DNA from: CALAZP01 sp964410725
Lineage (GTDB): Bacteria > Bacteroidota > Bacteroidia > Chitinophagales > Saprospiraceae
Length of the DNA stretch: 64,000 nt
Assembly: GCA_964410725.1 (NCBI GenBank)
Contig: CAYPID010000003.1
Span: forward strand, 50,118-114,117
Direction: 5' to 3'
The first letter of the stretch is position 1, and every line of letters starts with the position of its first letter. Below the pieces are notes generated by a model that searched no databases, was not told where the DNA came from, and worked only from the letters and a program-made list of their open reading frames with translations. Positions 17,678 to 26,716 of this stretch are shown piece by piece. The position numbers and the translations under genes were made by a program.

Positions 17678-18475
17678 ATGAATAAAAGTCAGTGGTCAGT
17701 TGTGGGGGGTTCAGTGATAATTTTCATACTTTTTTATTTTGTTTTTGATACCAAAACAACCTCGCAAAAAGCAGTAGAGTCTGTTCGCTCATTGGCTATG
17801 GAATCTACTAATTTGGAATCGATGTTAATGGATTCAAAAGATGAATTTACAATCGCACAAATGAGTGCGGTTATAGCCCTAGAAAGGCAATTGAGTTTAT
17901 TAGAAACGGAATCGGACACTTTGGAATTAATAGCAACCTACAAGCAATTAGCCGGTGAATGGTACAAATTGGGCAAACCTGCCATTTCGGGTGCTTATGC
18001 TTTAAAGGTTGCACAAATGGAAAACTTGGAAGAAAGCTGGTCTATTGCAGGTACCACCCTCAGTTTGTGCTTGCAGAGAGAGACAGAAGAAAAGGTAGTA
18101 TCCTATTGTACGGAAAAAGCAATAGAGGCATTTGAAACAGCTATTTCGCTTAATCCGGATAACCTATCTAATAGAATAAATTTAGTTTTAACCTATACTG
18201 AAAATCCACCAAAGGAAAACCCTATGAAGGGAATAACTATGTTGTTGGATTTAAACGAAAGGTATCCAGAGCAACCCCTTGTTTTAAATACTTTAGCAAG
18301 TTTAGCGATTAAAACAAGTCAATATGAAAGAGCGTTAGAAAGGTTAAATAGGTCTTTTGAGATTGATCCAGAAAACAATAAAACTATATGTATGTTAGCA
18401 CTGGTCAATAATCAATTAGGTAGAAAGGAGGATTTTGAAAGATTCAGCCAGTTGTGTAATGAAATGAATAAATAA
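17678..18475 (+). CDS. membrane-anchored tetratricopeptide-repeat protein
   Basis: A 265-aa protein with one N-terminal membrane helix (residues ~8-24) and TPR-like helical pairs over ~110-260, including SQYERALERLNRSFEIDPENN. It is probably an inner-membrane protein with its TPR part in the periplasm or cytosol, acting as a protein-interaction scaffold; partners are unknown. ATG 17678 is chosen over a TTG two codons upstream. It lies 12 bp after the HU gene and is likely co-transcribed with it. Confidence 0.8.
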   Translation: MNKSQWSVVGGSVIIFILFYFVFDTKTTSQKAVESVRSLAMESTNLESMLMDSKDEFTIAQMSAVIALERQLSLLETESDTLELIATYKQLAGEWYKLGKPAISGAYALKVAQMENLEESWSIAGTTLSLCLQRETEEKVVSYCTEKAIEAFETAISLNPDNLSNRINLVLTYTENPPKENPMKGITMLLDLNERYPEQPLVLNTLASLAIKTSQYERALERLNRSFEIDPENNKTICMLALVNNQLGRKEDFERFSQLCNEMNK

Positions 18476-18503
18476 TAATATTAAAACTCTAAAAGATTAA
18501 GTT

Positions 18504-18596
18504 ATGCCTTGCGGTAAAAAAAGAAAAAGACATAAGATTGCAACCCACAAAAGAAAAAAGAGACTTCGTAAAAACAGACATAAGAAGAAGAAGTAA
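18504..18596 (+). CDS. 30-residue basic ribosome-associated (AURKAIP1/COX24-like) protein
   Basis: A 30-codon ORF beginning MPCGKKRKRHKIATHKRKKR and ending in four lysines; about 60% of its residues are K, R or H. It matches my memory of the small AURKAIP1/COX24-domain proteins annotated across Bacteroidota. These are related to mitochondrial mS38 and mycobacterial bS22, which bind the small ribosomal subunit near the decoding region. It lies between the TPR gene and RNase E/G and is followed by a strong terminator. Translation and ribosome binding are inferred by homology only. Confidence 0.85.
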   Translation: MPCGKKRKRHKIATHKRKKRLRKNRHKKKK

Positions 18597-18641
18597 TTTT
18601 TAGGTTAGGCTGGTGTAGCGTAACTAACCCAATTTTTTCAT

Positions 18642-18678
18642 TTCAGGAAATGAGAATCCTCATTTCCTGAATCTTTTT
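18642..18678 (+). terminator. intrinsic terminator after the 30-residue basic protein gene
   Basis: A perfect 13-bp inverted repeat (TTCAGGAAATGAG / CTCATTTCCTGAA) with loop AATC is followed by TCTTTTTG. It separates the small basic protein gene from RNase E/G. A second short hairpin (AAGGTTC / GAACCTT, 18686-18704) lies just before the rng start and could act on its leader. Confidence 0.85.
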
Positions 18679-18718
18679 GTGTGATAAGGTTCTTAAGGAA
18701 CCTTAAAATGTTACCCAA

Positions 18719-20269
18719 GTGGAAAAAGAACTTATTATTGATGCTTCTTCCGATGAGGTGGAGGTGGCGTTACTTGAAGATTCCAAACTTGTGGAACTTC
18801 ACAGGCAAAAGACCAATAATAACTTTTCGGTTGGGGATGTCTTTTTAGGTAGAATCAAGAGATTGATGCCGGGTCTGAATGCGGCCTTCGTCGATATTGG
18901 TCATAAGAAAGATGCGTTTTTGCATTATACTGACTTAGGGCCCAAATTGAATTCTCTTATCAAGTATTCCGACGAAATTATTGGAGGCAAAAGAAATTCT
19001 TACAGATTAGACAATTTTGATATTTTACCAGAAATAAATAAGGCTGGTAAAATAGACCAAGTACTGTCTAAAAGGCAACCATTATTGGTTCAAATTTTAA
19101 AGGAACCCATTTCTACTAAAGGACCGCGGTTAAGTTGTGAGATTACTATCCCAGGAAGGTATTTAGTCTTAACCCCCTTTAATGATATTGTAGCAGTTTC
19201 AAAAAAAATCAATAGCAATGAAGAAAGAAAGCGTCTTCAGTTGTTGATGGAGAGTATTCGACCTAAAAATTTTGGAGTTATTGTAAGGACTGCTGCAGAA
19301 GGAAAGAAAGTAGCGGATCTGCATGAAGAATTAACTCATATTTTACAAAAGTGGGAAGAGGTATTCAATCAGGCTACTGCTGGAAAAGTGCCATCGAAAC
19401 TGTTAAGTGAGTTAGACAAAACTTCCAGTATTCTTAGAGATTTGCTCAATGACTCATTTCACAAAATTGTCGTTAATGATATTGGACTGTATCACCATAT
19501 CCGAAATTATATGGGTTCCTTTGCCCCGGATCAGGTAAAGATTATTCAGCATTACAAATCTAGCAAACCCATTTTCGATACATTTGGAATTACGCGCCAG
19601 ATTAAGTCTTCTTTTGGCAAGACCGCTACTATGCCGAGTGGAGCATATTTGGTGATTGAGCATACAGAAGCGCTACATGTAGTTGATGTGAATAGTGGAC
19701 ACAAAATGAGTACGGTCAATCAAGAGGAAGCCGTATTGAAAGTCAATTTAGAAGCCGCTGAGGAGTTGGCGAGGCAATTGAGGCTACGAGATATTGGAGG
19801 AATAATCATAGTGGATTTCATAGATATGAAAAATCCAGACCACAAAAAAGAATTATTCAATGCGGTCAAGGATTTCATGAAAACCGATAGGGCACAGCAC
19901 ACTATTTTGCCATTGAGCAAATTTGGATTGATGCAAATCACTCGACAGCGTGTTAGACCAGAGGTCAAGATTAACACAACAGAGGTTTGTCCTTCTTGTG
20001 GTGGTTCCGGAAGTGTCAATGCCACTATACTTTTAGCTGATGATGTTGAAAGAGATTTGAATTTCATTCTTCAGTCTAGTCCGCAATCTAAAATAAATTT
20101 GGAGGTCCACCCATTTTTGGAGGCTTTTTTGAAAAGAGGGATGCCGAGCGTACGTATGCGTTGGTATTTTAAATATTTCAAATGGGTTAAAATAAAGCCT
20201 AATTCTGATTTTGCTCTAACTCAATATACTTTTACAGACGATAATGATGATGAAATACGGTTGACTTAA
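18719..20269 (+). CDS. rng: ribonuclease E/G family protein
   Basis: A 516-aa endoribonuclease of the RNase G type that cleaves single-stranded AU-rich RNA in rRNA maturation and mRNA decay. An S1 domain covers ~36-115 (GDVFLGRIKRLMPGLNAAFV). The catalytic aspartates are Asp323 (HVVDVNSG) and Asp366 (IIIVDFIDM). The zinc-link cysteines Cys424 and Cys427 are in CPSCGGSG. It lacks the long RNase E C-terminal scaffold. The start is GTG 18719; the nearby ATG at 18708 is out of frame. It converges with pth, overlapping by 4 bp. Confidence 0.94.
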   Translation: MEKELIIDASSDEVEVALLEDSKLVELHRQKTNNNFSVGDVFLGRIKRLMPGLNAAFVDIGHKKDAFLHYTDLGPKLNSLIKYSDEIIGGKRNSYRLDNFDILPEINKAGKIDQVLSKRQPLLVQILKEPISTKGPRLSCEITIPGRYLVLTPFNDIVAVSKKINSNEERKRLQLLMESIRPKNFGVIVRTAAEGKKVADLHEELTHILQKWEEVFNQATAGKVPSKLLSELDKTSSILRDLLNDSFHKIVVNDIGLYHHIRNYMGSFAPDQVKIIQHYKSSKPIFDTFGITRQIKSSFGKTATMPSGAYLVIEHTEALHVVDVNSGHKMSTVNQEEAVLKVNLEAAEELARQLRLRDIGGIIIVDFIDMKNPDHKKELFNAVKDFMKTDRAQHTILPLSKFGLMQITRQRVRPEVKINTTEVCPSCGGSGSVNATILLADDVERDLNFILQSSPQSKINLEVHPFLEAFLKRGMPSVRMRWYFKYFKWVKIKPNSDFALTQYTFTDDNDDEIRLT

Positions 20270-20826
20270 CCGTTAAAGGAACTCATGGTGTGCTGAATGC
20301 CAATAGTGGAGAAACTAATAATGCATTCGGCACACTTACTTTTTATAGATTGAAGTTCTTTTTGCTCATTAGAAGACCATTTACCCAGCACATAATCAAC
20401 TTGACGGCCTTCTCCAAAATCATTGCCAATACCTACTCTAAGACGAGCATACTCTTGAGACCCTAAAAGGAGATTTATATTTTTAAGGCCGTTATGACCA
20501 CCATCATTTCCTTTAGGTCGCAATCTAATTTTCCCGAAGGGAATATTAATATCATCTACTACAACTAGTAAATGGGTGTTATTAATTTTAAGTTTTTGCA
20601 GCCAGTACCTAATGGCTTTACCACTTAAATTCATAAACGTAGAAGGTTTGAGCAGGTAGAGACTTCTTCCTTTAGTTTTCACTACCGCGAGGTCTCCTAA
20701 ATAGTCGTCTTTAAAAGTTCCATTTAATTGTTCGGCTAAAAAATCGACGATATCAAACCCAATATTGTGCCGAGTATGGTCATACTCAGCCCCCATATTA
20801 CCTAAACCAACGATTAAAAATTTCAT
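20266..20826 (-). CDS. pth: peptidyl-tRNA hydrolase
   Basis: A 186-aa esterase that releases tRNA from peptidyl-tRNA dropped by ribosomes. The N-terminal VGLGNMGAEYDHTRHNIGF contains the catalytic His (residue 20). Asn in STFMNLSG (~68) and Asp in VVVDDINIPFGKIRLRP (~93) are present, as is KGNDGGHNGL. Length is typical. Its ATG shares one base with the dapD stop, so it is likely co-transcribed with dapD. Confidence 0.96.
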   Translation of the reverse strand: MKFLIVGLGNMGAEYDHTRHNIGFDIVDFLAEQLNGTFKDDYLGDLAVVKTKGRSLYLLKPSTFMNLSGKAIRYWLQKLKINNTHLLVVVDDINIPFGKIRLRPKGNDGGHNGLKNINLLLGSQEYARLRVGIGNDFGEGRQVDYVLGKWSSNEQKELQSIKSKCAECIISFSTIGIQHTMSSFNG

Positions 20827-21641
20827 TATACAGCGACGTTGTATTCTCTAAGCGCATCATTAAGGGAGACTTTTTTATCAGTTGACGGGGACCGCTTACC
20901 GATGATTAAGGCGCATGCAACTTGATAGGAGCCAGCTGGAAAAGATTTGGCATAAGTGCCAGGAATAACAACGGAACCAGCAGGAACGCTGCCTTTGTAG
21001 GTAATGGGTGTTTCTTGAGTAACATCAATAATATGGGTAGATTGAGTTAATACTACATTAGCTCCTAGAACAGCTTCTTTTTCAACCCTAACGCCCTCGA
21101 CTACAATGCACCTAGAGCCAATAAAGCAATCGTCCTCAATTATTGTAGGGCTCGCCTGGGGTGGTTCCAAAACTCCACCAATGCCTACTCCTCCACTTAG
21201 GTGTACATTTTTTCCAATTTGAGCACATGAGCCTACTGTGGCCCAAGTGTCAACCATAGTTCCACTGCCAATATAGGCTCCAATATTGACGTAGCTTGGC
21301 ATTAAAATAGATCCCGGTTCAATGAAAGATCCATATCGGGCAATAGCATGGGGGACTACCCTTACTTGACTAGCTGCAAAATTTTTCTTTAATGGAATCT
21401 TATCGTGGAATTCAAAAGGCCCAGCTTCAATGGTTTCCATTTTGCTTAATGGAAAGTAAAGGACCACTGCTTTTTTAACCCAATCGTTAACTTTCCAATC
21501 GGCTCTATCTTCGTTTGGTGGTTCTGCAATTCTGAGCAATCCAGAATCCAATTGTTCAATTACATCGAAAACAGCTTGTGAATACTTAGGGTCAGCGAGA
21601 AGGCTTCGGTCATTCCAAGCCTCTTCAATTAAATTTTGCAT
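20826..21641 (-). CDS. dapD: tetrahydrodipicolinate N-succinyltransferase
   Basis: A 271-aa enzyme that transfers succinyl from succinyl-CoA to tetrahydrodipicolinate in the lysine/diaminopimelate pathway. The central part is a left-handed beta-helix of hexapeptide repeats (GAYIGSGTMVDTWATVGSC, GVGIGGVLEPPQ). The C-terminus has the VVIPGTYAK loop. ATG 21641 (MQNLIEEAWND) is chosen over a TTG six codons upstream because family members start at this position. Expected to act as a cytosolic trimer. Confidence 0.95.
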   Translation of the reverse strand: MQNLIEEAWNDRSLLADPKYSQAVFDVIEQLDSGLLRIAEPPNEDRADWKVNDWVKKAVVLYFPLSKMETIEAGPFEFHDKIPLKKNFAASQVRVVPHAIARYGSFIEPGSILMPSYVNIGAYIGSGTMVDTWATVGSCAQIGKNVHLSGGVGIGGVLEPPQASPTIIEDDCFIGSRCIVVEGVRVEKEAVLGANVVLTQSTHIIDVTQETPITYKGSVPAGSVVIPGTYAKSFPAGSYQVACALIIGKRSPSTDKKVSLNDALREYNVAV

Positions 21642-21675
21642 GTTTTTAATTTTGCCCAAAATATAAAAAAGACTC

Positions 21676-23097
21676 CTAATAATTCATCCGGACTAACTTA
21701 AGTTCATTTCTTCGTTCACTTGGGATAATTATTTTATCGTAGTCAATTTGAACGGCATCCCGAAACCTAAGACGCAATTTTAAATTTTCTGTACTTAAGA
21801 TACTATTTCGGTCGAAATCACCATATCCAGAAAGAACATATTCACTTATTGTATTTTCCATTTTTATATCGTCGTTAAACAAGAATCTTAGTCTTTCTGG
21901 CGTTTTATATAGGAAATAGGAAGAATAGGCAGCACCATCATCTTGAGAATATTGTTTTTTGTGGAAAATTTGTGACCACTCCAATGTAGCGTTAATGTCT
22001 AAGGATAAAATAAATAGGTCGTCGTAAAAGTAATCTATGATTAATCTATTCATTCCACCACCACCAAATCGTCCAGCATTAGATATTCTTCTTTCAATTT
22101 CACTAAAACGCTCTCCGATTATTAACATTCCCCCATTTTCTTTAATGGCTATTTCAGATATCCTGCAATCAAAAATTCCTTTTTCGCCGTCGTTTTTATC
22201 CCCCATCAGATTAATTTGGAATTCTGGTGAGAAACTTTGAAATGCTGCTTTAGGTTTTGTTTGAAAGGCTTTTGGGATATGAACAGTAAAAAATCCTTGC
22301 GATCTGACTGTGCTATTTTCAGAGTAAAACCCTGCTCCAAGTAAATTACCGTTTAAGTTGTCTAGGATAAATTGCACATCAGAAGTTAGAATATCCTCAA
22401 ATAGGACCTCGGCTTTTAAAAAGTCACCATTGGTATAATCAAATTTGTAAAATTGAAAAACATGGCTAGCTTTTTTCATTCGAAAATTATCCAATTCAAC
22501 ATTGACAAATAATATACCTTGGTTATCAATCAAAACCTGATAAAAGTCTCTGTTCTTAGAAAACTCCTCAATGGATATGACTTGTTCCCACAGAACTTTC
22601 ATATCTCTATTATCGATGGCTATGAAATAAAATTGATTTTGTTTTTCTAAAAAATAGAAGAGCTGTATATTTTTATCTTCAGATTGGACAAATTGAAAAT
22701 CGGTATTATAAAATAGGTTGTCAAAGACTTTAAATGTTACGGTATCGATTAATTCAGCCCTTCCGTTGAATTTGTGTCCCTTAAGTACTGTTCCTAGAGG
22801 GCTCTTATGCTGGTAGTAAACAGAAAAATCAGTCGCCGTTTTTGCGAGTGAAATAACTTGGGGTTGTCTTTTTTCAAGAATGATTTCCTTCGTCCATATT
22901 TTTTTTAATTGTTCATTGAAGGCATCAATTTCAAAGGAAATAGATTTGTTCCTAAAAAGAAGGGTGTTGTTAGAAAAAGATCCTATTATTTCATAAGAAA
23001 TTTCATTTCTAAGGGTTATTTGCTCAGAAATGTTAATGGTCTGACTCCAACTAAAGTTAAAGCACCAAATCGAAATAAAAAAAAAGATATATTTCAT
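21676..23097 (-). CDS. secreted protein of unknown function
   Basis: A 473-aa protein I do not recognise. The N-terminus is a clear Sec signal (MKYIFFFISIWCFNFSWSQ, cleaved near residue 19). The mature part is rich in short beta-strand-like segments alternating with polar turns, with no recognisable catalytic motif. A glycine-rich patch GRFGGGGMNR lies near 345. It is upstream of dapD-pth with a 16-34 bp gap depending on the dapD start, so it may lead that transcript, and is divergent from trmB. A periplasmic or surface location is the only supported inference. Confidence 0.65.
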   Translation of the reverse strand: MKYIFFFISIWCFNFSWSQTINISEQITLRNEISYEIIGSFSNNTLLFRNKSISFEIDAFNEQLKKIWTKEIILEKRQPQVISLAKTATDFSVYYQHKSPLGTVLKGHKFNGRAELIDTVTFKVFDNLFYNTDFQFVQSEDKNIQLFYFLEKQNQFYFIAIDNRDMKVLWEQVISIEEFSKNRDFYQVLIDNQGILFVNVELDNFRMKKASHVFQFYKFDYTNGDFLKAEVLFEDILTSDVQFILDNLNGNLLGAGFYSENSTVRSQGFFTVHIPKAFQTKPKAAFQSFSPEFQINLMGDKNDGEKGIFDCRISEIAIKENGGMLIIGERFSEIERRISNAGRFGGGGMNRLIIDYFYDDLFILSLDINATLEWSQIFHKKQYSQDDGAAYSSYFLYKTPERLRFLFNDDIKMENTISEYVLSGYGDFDRNSILSTENLKLRLRFRDAVQIDYDKIIIPSERRNELKLVRMNY

Positions 23098-23175
23098 TTA
23101 ATATTTTTGAGGCCATTTAATTTAATAACGAGCAAATCGGTTCGTAGTTTATATTTTTTATTTTAAAACCTTTTA

Positions 23176-23877
23176 ATGAGTAGAAGAAACAAGTTGCAAA
23201 AATTTGCTGAGATCGCAGATTTTAAAAATGTATTTGAAAATAAGAATGCTTCTAAACCAGGTATATCGGATGAAAACGGGGAAGGCATTGAATTAAAAGG
23301 ACTTTGGAACAAAAACTTTTTTAAAACGGACTTCCCAATTTGTTTAGAATTGGCTTGTGGAAGAGGGGAATACAGTTTGGGCCTCTCAGATATATTTCCA
23401 TCGAAAAATTACGTTGGGGTTGATGTTAAAGGAGCTAGAATATGGAGGGGCGCAAAAAATGCAATGGATCAAGGGAAAAATAATATTGCTTTTTTGAGGA
23501 GCCGAATTGAACAGATTGATTTATTTTTTGCCGAAAATGAAGTAAGTGAAATATGGATAGTTTTTCCTGATCCCTTTCTCAAGAAAGGACAAGAAAATAG
23601 ACGGTTAACGGCTCCCTACTTTTTAAATCTCTACAAGAGAATAACTAAACCTGGAGCAAAAATTCATTTAAAAACAGATAATGATACTTTATTTGATTTT
23701 ACAATGGAAGTATTGAAAACGGCTTATGGTGTAAAAATAGAAGAGGTCATTTCAGATGTGTACGAAATGACCCCTATATATCCTGAACTCTCAATTAATA
23801 CCTATTATGAGAAAATCCACTTAAAGGCTGGGTTAACCATTAAGTACGTAAGGTTTAGTTTTGAAGACCTAGTTTAG
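23176..23877 (+). CDS. trmB: tRNA (guanine-46-N7)-methyltransferase
   Basis: A 233-aa SAM-dependent enzyme that methylates G46 in the tRNA variable loop. SAM motif I is ELACGRGEYSLGL (~55-67), the acidic motif GVDVKGARIWRGA follows, and the catalytic/tRNA motif VFPDPFLKKGQENRRLTAP lies near 130-150. The HLKTDNDTLFDF segment is typical. Its 3' end overlaps the convergent OmpH gene by 23 bp. Confidence 0.95.
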   Translation: MSRRNKLQKFAEIADFKNVFENKNASKPGISDENGEGIELKGLWNKNFFKTDFPICLELACGRGEYSLGLSDIFPSKNYVGVDVKGARIWRGAKNAMDQGKNNIAFLRSRIEQIDLFFAENEVSEIWIVFPDPFLKKGQENRRLTAPYFLNLYKRITKPGAKIHLKTDNDTLFDFTMEVLKTAYGVKIEEVISDVYEMTPIYPELSINTYYEKIHLKAGLTIKYVRFSFEDLV

Positions 23878-24373
23878 CTTTAACCAAGTTGCTTACGTCC
23901 ATGGAATCGTCTTTGTAAAGTAAAACGGATGCATCAAAAATCATTTTAAACCCGTTTTCTTTAGCTACTGCGGAGATGGCGTCGTTAACTTTGGCGTAAA
24001 TGGGTTCTAAAAGTTCATTTCTTTTTTCTTGAACCTGTTGAATCATTTCTTGTTCGTAGCGAGCGATTTCCATTTGACGATCTTCCAGTTTTTTGGCTTC
24101 CTCTTCTTGCTGAATTCGGGATAATTCGCCCCTCTCCATTTTGGCCTGGGCTGCAGCATAATCTTGCTGTAACTTTTCTACCATTCCCTGGCCCCTTTTT
24201 TGGAGTTGCTTTTCTAGCGCTTCCAAGTTGGCATCAGCCTGTTTGACCTCTGGCATTTCTGCTAAAATCAAAGCGGAATTTAAAAATCCGAATTTTGCTT
24301 CTTGGCCAATTAGAGCAGTTGAAACAAAGGAAAGGATTGCTACAATTGTTGTTATTTTTAATAATTGTCTCAT
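23855..24373 (-). CDS. OmpH/Skp-family periplasmic chaperone (second copy)
   Basis: A 172-aa periplasmic chaperone for outer-membrane proteins. The signal peptide ends near ALIGQ (residue ~23). The core beta part KFGFLNSALILAEMPEV is followed by a long coiled coil (~40-120) forming the Skp tentacles, then the closing beta segment GFKMIFDASVLLYKD. It is the downstream member of a tandem pair with 67 bp between them. In this phylum such pairs commonly follow bamA, but no bamA is in this window. Confidence 0.9.
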   Translation of the reverse strand: MRQLLKITTIVAILSFVSTALIGQEAKFGFLNSALILAEMPEVKQADANLEALEKQLQKRGQGMVEKLQQDYAAAQAKMERGELSRIQQEEEAKKLEDRQMEIARYEQEMIQQVQEKRNELLEPIYAKVNDAISAVAKENGFKMIFDASVLLYKDDSMDVSNLVKAKLGLQN

Positions 24374-24440
24374 TATACAATCTATTTTAGTGGTAGAATT
24401 GATTTAAAGCGGTGCAAATGTAAGATAATTCAATGTTTTT

Positions 24441-24965
24441 TTATCTCAATTTGCGCAGTAAGTCCTCTGTTTTATCGTATTCAGGGTTGGAAAAAATCAA
24501 GCCCATATTAGAGGAAAGGTCAAAAACAAAATCATAACCTCTTTCATTGGCATATTCTTCAATAGCCGCATATACTCTATCTTGAATTGGTTTAACTAAA
24601 GTCTGTCTCCGTTCAAATAAGGCTCCTTCGGGCCCGAAATAATCTTTTTGCCTATCCCGAACGGTTTTTTCCTCTGCCATTATTTCGTCCTCTCTTTGTT
24701 GCCTTGCTTCATCACTCAACAATACTTGTTCCGCTTGATACCTATTATACATTCCTTTTATTTTGTCGTATTCCTGAGCAATTTCTTGACGCCACTTGGC
24801 AGCAGTTCTATCAAGTTCTTCTTGAGCAAGTTGATAATCTTCTATGCTCTCCATAATTCGATTGACATCAACGAAAACAAATTTTTGAGCGGAGAGGATG
24901 CCTGCAGAAAAGAGTACGAAAAACAGACCAATTAAAATTTTACGAAACTTGAAGTAAGCAGTCAT
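24441..24965 (-). CDS. OmpH/Skp-family periplasmic chaperone (first copy)
   Basis: A 174-aa Skp-like chaperone. The signal peptide ends at GILSAQ (~26). KFVFVDVNRIMESIEDYQ opens the mature part, the coiled coil spans ~45-120, and YDFVFDLSSNMGLIF forms the C-terminal beta segment. It is a paralogue of the next gene with low identity, so the duplication is old. It presumably binds unfolded beta-barrel proteins in transit to the BAM complex. Confidence 0.9.
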   Translation of the reverse strand: MTAYFKFRKILIGLFFVLFSAGILSAQKFVFVDVNRIMESIEDYQLAQEELDRTAAKWRQEIAQEYDKIKGMYNRYQAEQVLLSDEARQQREDEIMAEEKTVRDRQKDYFGPEGALFERRQTLVKPIQDRVYAAIEEYANERGYDFVFDLSSNMGLIFSNPEYDKTEDLLRKLR

Positions 24966-25062
24966 AGAGATGATATTTAATTTAATTTATAACAATCAAC
25001 GCAAAGATGATAGATTTTGTCAAATTTGTGATTATCATTTAACGTAAGTTTAACCATACCGA

Positions 25063-25725
25063 ATGAATTGGCTGGCGAGGCTTTTATTTTATTTTCTGAC
25101 TATTACTTTACATCCGCTTTTGGCTATTATTAGCCTTTGGCTATTTTTTTATTCATATAATCCCTATGCCTTTGGTGGAAATGATTGGAACAATCAAACG
25201 TTTAGCACGATTTCTATAAGATTATTTGTCGGCACTGCATTTTTACCTGCCATTGCGATTCTTTTAATTCAACGGCTTGGCCTAATAGATAATCTTAAAA
25301 TGAAAGGGATCAAAGAAAGGATAGTCCCTTTAACCATTGCGTGTTTCTTTTATTTTTGGATTTATCTGAACATTGGAGAAAACGAAGGTTTCCCTGATTA
25401 TTTTCAGCAGACAATACTTGGGATCAGTTTAACTCTATTGCTTTCTTTTTTTACATCAATTTTGACTGGAATAAATTTATTTGCAGCCTCTGCTATCTCG
25501 CTAATTTTAGCGGTGATTAGTTCAGATGTAAGTCCTCATCGGTTCTTTCTTTTTGCAAAAGGTCAGATTGTTATGGAGGCTTATTGGCTTATAATGGGAT
25601 TAGTTTTAATTACAGGGTTTTATCTATCCTTCAGGTTATATGTGAAGCAGAATACCATTCAAGAGACCATGTTAGGAGTTGCAGTTGGATTCGGAGGTCA
25701 CTTTTTGGCCGCTTTAGTATTGTAG
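25063..25725 (+). CDS. polytopic membrane protein of unknown function
   Basis: A 220-aa protein with about six predicted membrane helices (roughly 7-28, 50-68, 82-100, 110-145 as two, 165-188, 198-218) and short loops. I see no catalytic signature. The layout resembles PAP2-like membrane proteins that lack the phosphatase motifs, but this is a weak analogy. It is divergent from the OmpH genes and ends 114 bp before the small membrane protein that precedes the injection-system operon. Whether it belongs to that system is unclear. Confidence 0.6.
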   Translation: MNWLARLLFYFLTITLHPLLAIISLWLFFYSYNPYAFGGNDWNNQTFSTISIRLFVGTAFLPAIAILLIQRLGLIDNLKMKGIKERIVPLTIACFFYFWIYLNIGENEGFPDYFQQTILGISLTLLLSFFTSILTGINLFAASAISLILAVISSDVSPHRFFLFAKGQIVMEAYWLIMGLVLITGFYLSFRLYVKQNTIQETMLGVAVGFGGHFLAALVL

Positions 25726-25839
25726 GCTATTAATTTCCAACAAATTATATATGTTAAAGATTTTTTTAATTTGTTAAAAATTATTTGTTAGTTTTACAGT
25801 TATTGGGTAGGAGGGTAAAAGCGTTCTATAAGGAAGACT

Positions 25840-26097
25840 ATGAAAAAAGTATTTTTTAGGGAAATCGTTTGGGTTTTTGTTGCTTTACTTTTATCAGTCC
25901 CCCTTTCTTTTGTTTTTCTCTTTTTCCTTAGGTTAACTTCTTCTGGTCCTACCCTTAATGAGGTGGAAAAAGTATTCACCTTTCAACTTTTTTTGTTGGG
26001 AATAGTGGTCATGTTTGTATGCATTTATGTGGTACGGTTGATTGTCATGGGGATTAAATATTTGTTGGTTGGTCAACAGGAATCAAAACAACCATAA
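25840..26097 (+). CDS. small two-helix membrane protein at the head of the eCIS operon
   Basis: An 85-aa protein with two hydrophobic helices (about 9-31 and 47-72) and a short loop SSGPTLNEVEKVF between them. I do not recognise the family. It ends 2 bp before the DUF4255 gene and therefore appears to be the first gene of the injection-system operon. The 114-bp upstream region is very A/T-rich and has only imperfect promoter boxes (for example TTTG at 25770-25773). It could help anchor or localise the particle at the inner membrane, but this is inference from position only. Confidence 0.6.
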   Translation: MKKVFFREIVWVFVALLLSVPLSFVFLFFLRLTSSGPTLNEVEKVFTFQLFLLGIVVMFVCIYVVRLIVMGIKYLLVGQQESKQP

Positions 26098-26099
26098 GC

Positions 26100-26702
26100 A
26101 TGTTGCACAATATTATTCCAGTTATTGCAGATCAGTTGAATGATTATTTGAAATCTGAGTATAATTTGTCAGAAGATCGAGTGACAGTTTCTAGCCTTGT
26201 AGATACCAAGGGCAATCCAGTACCTGGTATTGAAAATAAGATTGCGGTATTTATATTGAATATCGAAGAGGAAAAATCTGTTAGGAATGGACATTTTCAG
26301 TCGAACCCTGGAATGAATCCCCCGATCAGTGTCAATCTATATTTAATGTTTGTAGCGAATTTTGCGGCAGATAATTATTTGGAGGCGCTCAAATTTATTT
26401 CTTCTGTAATTTCATTTTTTCAGGGTAGAAATGTTTTTGACCATCAAAGTACCCCATTGATGAGTACAAATATTGATAGGGTTACGGCGGAAATGGTCAA
26501 TATTGACCTCAAGGAGTTGAGTAATTTGTGGGCAAATTTAGGAGCAAGGTATGCGCCATCAGTCGTTTATAAATTGAGGATGCTCAATTTCAATTCATTT
26601 ATGGAAAAAGAGGAAGTTCCTACTTTATTAGGGATTAGTGGAAATGTAAATTTAGACAAAATGATAGGTAAAGCAATAGAAGCAGAAAGTAAAGGACAGT
26701 AA
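26100..26702 (+). CDS. eCIS tail-terminator/cap protein (DUF4255, Pvc16/Afp16-like)
   Basis: A 200-aa protein with the DUF4255 (Pvc16 N-terminal) domain: HNIIPVIADQLNDYLKSEY at the start, PPISVNLYLMFVANF near 80 and the FISSVISFFQGRNVFDH segment near 110. In Photorhabdus PVC and Serratia Afp, the homologue caps the distal end of the tube/sheath and fixes particle length with the tape measure. It is the first structural gene of the cluster. The short C-terminal part (~170-200) is variable. Confidence 0.92.
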   Translation: MLHNIIPVIADQLNDYLKSEYNLSEDRVTVSSLVDTKGNPVPGIENKIAVFILNIEEEKSVRNGHFQSNPGMNPPISVNLYLMFVANFAADNYLEALKFISSVISFFQGRNVFDHQSTPLMSTNIDRVTAEMVNIDLKELSNLWANLGARYAPSVVYKLRMLNFNSFMEKEEVPTLLGISGNVNLDKMIGKAIEAESKGQ

Positions 26703-26716
26703 ATTAAGGAATTAGG

